A DNA stretch of 64,000 nt from Mesocentrotus franciscanus. Lineage: Eukaryota; Echinodermata; Echinoidea; Camarodonta; Strongylocentrotidae. Within the stretch, counting starts at the first letter, position 1. Every line of letters begins with the position of its first letter. The stretch lies in NCBI GenBank assembly GCA_037976565.1, contig CP137682.1, positions 25,363,298 to 25,427,297 of the forward strand, in the 5' to 3' direction. The translations under genes were made by a program, and so were the position numbers. Positions 61,467 through 64,000 of the stretch are shown in pieces. The notes beneath the pieces are model-generated. The model saw only the letters and a program-made list of their open reading frames with translations, was not told the origin of the DNA and did not search any database.

Positions 61467-62343
61467 GGTGTTAAACCAAAATATATAAGAGTCACGAAGA
61501 TAAGGAGGGGGCAAGGAGGCACTTTCCCGCTCACTTACTACACAATTTTTCTTTTCCTGGATTAAACAACGATAACACCAACAACAACAGCAAACAAATA
61601 ATTGATAAGGATGACATTTTTACATGATCAATCTTTTCAAGAATTCATCATCTTATTTAAAAGACATTTTGAAAATAATGCAAGATGCTCCTTAAATTTT
61701 TGTCAGCACCTCTCTTTACTTTCCCCCTCCCTCATAATTATATGCCCCCTCTTATGTTCTCTATCTCTTTGTCTGTCTATACATATTTTGTTTGGTTCTG
61801 TCAATGTCTTTCTGCCTTTGTCTCTAGGCAGCCCCCTTTTCTATCTCTCTCCGTAACTAAATTACAAGTGCAATGAATAATTAATTACTATTTTATTGAA
61901 CATGTTAAATTGTGAAAAAATATTAGGTGACGTGAAGTGTATCTATTGTTTAAAAATGAAGGTGATAATAGAATTATATTAATGATAAGCGTATTTAGCT
62001 ATACATTATAATTAAAGTCTATACCCGGAGCTTAATAACTAAGAGTGCCAAAGGGAAAGGGTAGGGAGGGGGAAGTTGAGCAGGTAGTCACTGTAAACGA
62101 GTTGGCCAGACAACGCTGAAGTAATTAGAGCATGTAGAAGTTGATTTGCTTGCTACGACTTCAATGAAATCAGTCACGCAGTTTTGAACTTCATGTCACC
62201 ATAGTGGAGGCTTCGGGAAGGAACCTATCTCTATTATTTTCGTCTCTCCTTGGCCTTGTACAAAGAACTGTGATATTTGTCTGTTTAAAATGTTGAGATT
62301 AGACTTTTGAACTGCATACTCCTCCCCCGCTGGAAAAGGAATT

Positions 62344-62370
62344 TTCTTCTGCTTCTTCTTCTACTTCTAC

Positions 62371-62402
<32 letters not shown>

Positions 62403-62640
62403 CTTCTTCTTCTTCTTCTTCTTCTTCTTCTTCTTCTTCTTTTTTCATCTTCTTCTTCTTCTTCCCTTTTTGTTCTCTTTCTCCTCCCCTTCTTCTTTTG
62501 AGCTTGTTGTTGTTTTTCTCCTCCTTTTTTATTCTTCTTCTTCTTCTTCTTCTTCTTCTTCGACTTCTTCTTTCTCTCCTTCTTTTTTCTTCTTCTTTTA
62601 TATTCTTGTGCCTCTACTTCTTCTTTTTCTTCTCTTCTTC
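62344..62640. repeat. (TTC)n microsatellite
   Basis: Pyrimidine tract, nearly pure TTC at 62373-62440 and interrupted after that. The opposite strand orientation to the AAG tract at 25064-25320. Confidence 0.95.
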
Positions 62641-64000
62641 TCCATCATCTTTCCCCGTAGAAGGCTATCTAATCCGGCAAGCTCCATCTCTCAGTGCTTT
62701 TGTTGAAGAAAGAAAAATAATCGGGGGTGGAAAACGGTGGTGGTATTGTTGACGGAGGAGGGGGTACGAAGTGATCAGAAAACTAAAACCAAAGAAATGA
62801 GATAGAAGGAAGATAATGCAGAAAGAAAGACAGTGAGAATACTAATACTTGGGCAATTGCATAGCGTTCAATTTTTAATAACGGTAACCTAATTCCATAA
62901 AATTATTTGAGCCTTAAATCTTAATAATTATTCCGCCTACACAGTCTTATCATCGCCTCAAGATTTCGGTTTTATATTATTTAAATTTCAACCCATTTAG
63001 TTGGTTTTAGAGGGATCCCCAATTATTTTTTTTAAGTAAGAGGGTCACTTGTTTTCAAAATATAATCCATCATCGTTTTGTTCATGTTTACTATCTTCGT
63101 TAGATTTGAACGTATTCAAGGTATGCATGAATAAACGTGCTTAAGAAAGTTAAAAATTTTAAAATTTCTATAAATTTATTATGAATATGATAATTGTATT
63201 TGCAAAAGTTAATATCAACCATGGAAGATTGAATTTCCCCAATGATGCTCTCCACTTCCTTAAAATAATTAATCCATCTTCTTTTCTTGAGCGCTTCCTT
63301 TAACCTCCATCTCCCCTCTAAAATGTGATGTACAGTAGATAACTGCTTGGAACGTCTCGGGCTGTTCCCTAATGGATTCCTAACATCCAAAATGTATTAA
63401 AGCACGCTTTTCCATTATGGGTCGCGTTACCTTGTTTTTCATCCAGGCGATTACTTAAATTTCACGTGCACTTTCCAACCGCCTTAAGGTCACGACGGAG
63501 GCTTCAATGAAATGCAAGAGTATCTTGTAGAAAAGGGTAGATTGCTGGACTTAATGGCGGATATCGGGGGCAAGGGTCGGTTGTGCCCCCCCCCTTTGTA
63601 TCCCAAGTGGCATGCTATTCACACAACGGTGACCCCTTTTGAGATGATGATCGGAAATAAATCGTAATTACTCTTTTATTTTTTTTTCTTTTACTTAACT
63701 GTCGTCAAATTTAAGAAACACTTTGCCTCCTCTTTTTACAAAGTACTGAGTCCGCCACAGGCTTGAAGGGACAAAAATGAGCAAATGCGAAGCTAGGTTT
63801 GATATCAAGCGCTTTAATATCGCTCGAAAAGAAGGTTGATATCATTGGAAAGGATGTGGAGGATTCAAAACCGCGAGGGATTGTCTAATTTCATTAGAAA
63901 TCGAGCATGGAGGGCAGTGTTACTTTTACTTTATGCTCGGAGAAAGGGAGGGGCGTCGGCGGGAGGAGGGGTGTTGAGCGCAAGATATGAATTATGGTGT

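Larger units (their letters stand above)
58318..64000. other. Downstream stretch, no gene recognised
   Basis: AT-rich DNA with GA and TTC microsatellites. AATAAA at 59414-59419 is a possible polyadenylation signal but lies 1.1 kb after the stop codon. I found no exon with recognisable protein similarity on either strand. Confidence 0.5.

Noticed and set aside
62307..62752. Leu/Ser/Phe-rich open frames
   Set aside because: TTC microsatellite.
63100..63390. 96-residue minus-strand frame with a plausible amino-acid mix
   Set aside because: No recognised family, no clear splice borders and no homologous copy in the window; too little to call a gene.

Overview
The window is animal (metazoan) nuclear DNA: genes are split into small exons with canonical GT/AG borders and are embedded in AT-rich, microsatellite-rich, transposon-rich non-coding sequence. 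A Cdc42 exon, a tandem array of nicotinic acetylcholine receptor (nAChR) genes, an EGF/SEA/Ly6 gene, tRNA-derived SINEs and many short foldback elements fit a marine invertebrate deuterostome. I infer an echinoderm, most likely a sea urchin, but the sequence alone does not prove the species.

Layout. 0-4.6 kb: first coding exon of Cdc42 on the minus strand, and its upstream/intron sequence full of ACATGT palindromes. 4.7-13.2 kb: no recognised host gene. It holds a 1-kb hAT-like element with a target-site duplication (TSD), a decayed CR1/jockey-type retrotransposon, a rearranged Mutator-like element and two short hAT-like elements. 13.66-33.35 kb: a segmental tandem duplication of about 9.5-10 kb, each unit carrying one seven-exon nAChR-like gene on the plus strand. 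Copy 1 (15.9-22.3 kb) is broken in exon 5 by two small deletions and carries several extra transposon insertions. Copy 2 (26.2-32.4 kb) reads through as a 353-residue alpha-type subunit with an unusually short M3-M4 loop. 37.1-41.3 kb: a third, more diverged nAChR-like gene whose ligand-binding domain is open but which stops exactly where M1 should begin, so it would make a soluble protein like an acetylcholine-binding protein, or is a decaying copy. 43.0-58.3 kb: a foldback element, a candidate promoter with a duplicated CRE/NRF1-like module, then a 13- or 14-exon plus-strand gene for a secreted or GPI-anchored protein (signal peptide, short linkers, EGF, SEA with a GSVV cleavage motif, two EGF, Ly6/uPAR-like domain, hydrophobic tail). 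Its last exon carries a one-base frameshift. 58.3-64 kb: no gene recognised, mostly GA and TTC microsatellites.

The three nAChR copies share exon lengths and phases, so they arose by tandem duplication and then took different paths: broken, intact and truncated. The EGF/SEA/Ly6 gene is independent of them in sequence, though Ly6-fold proteins are known nAChR modulators in other animals. The mobile elements are informative because many still show TSDs and because insertions present in only one of the two recent duplicates date themselves.
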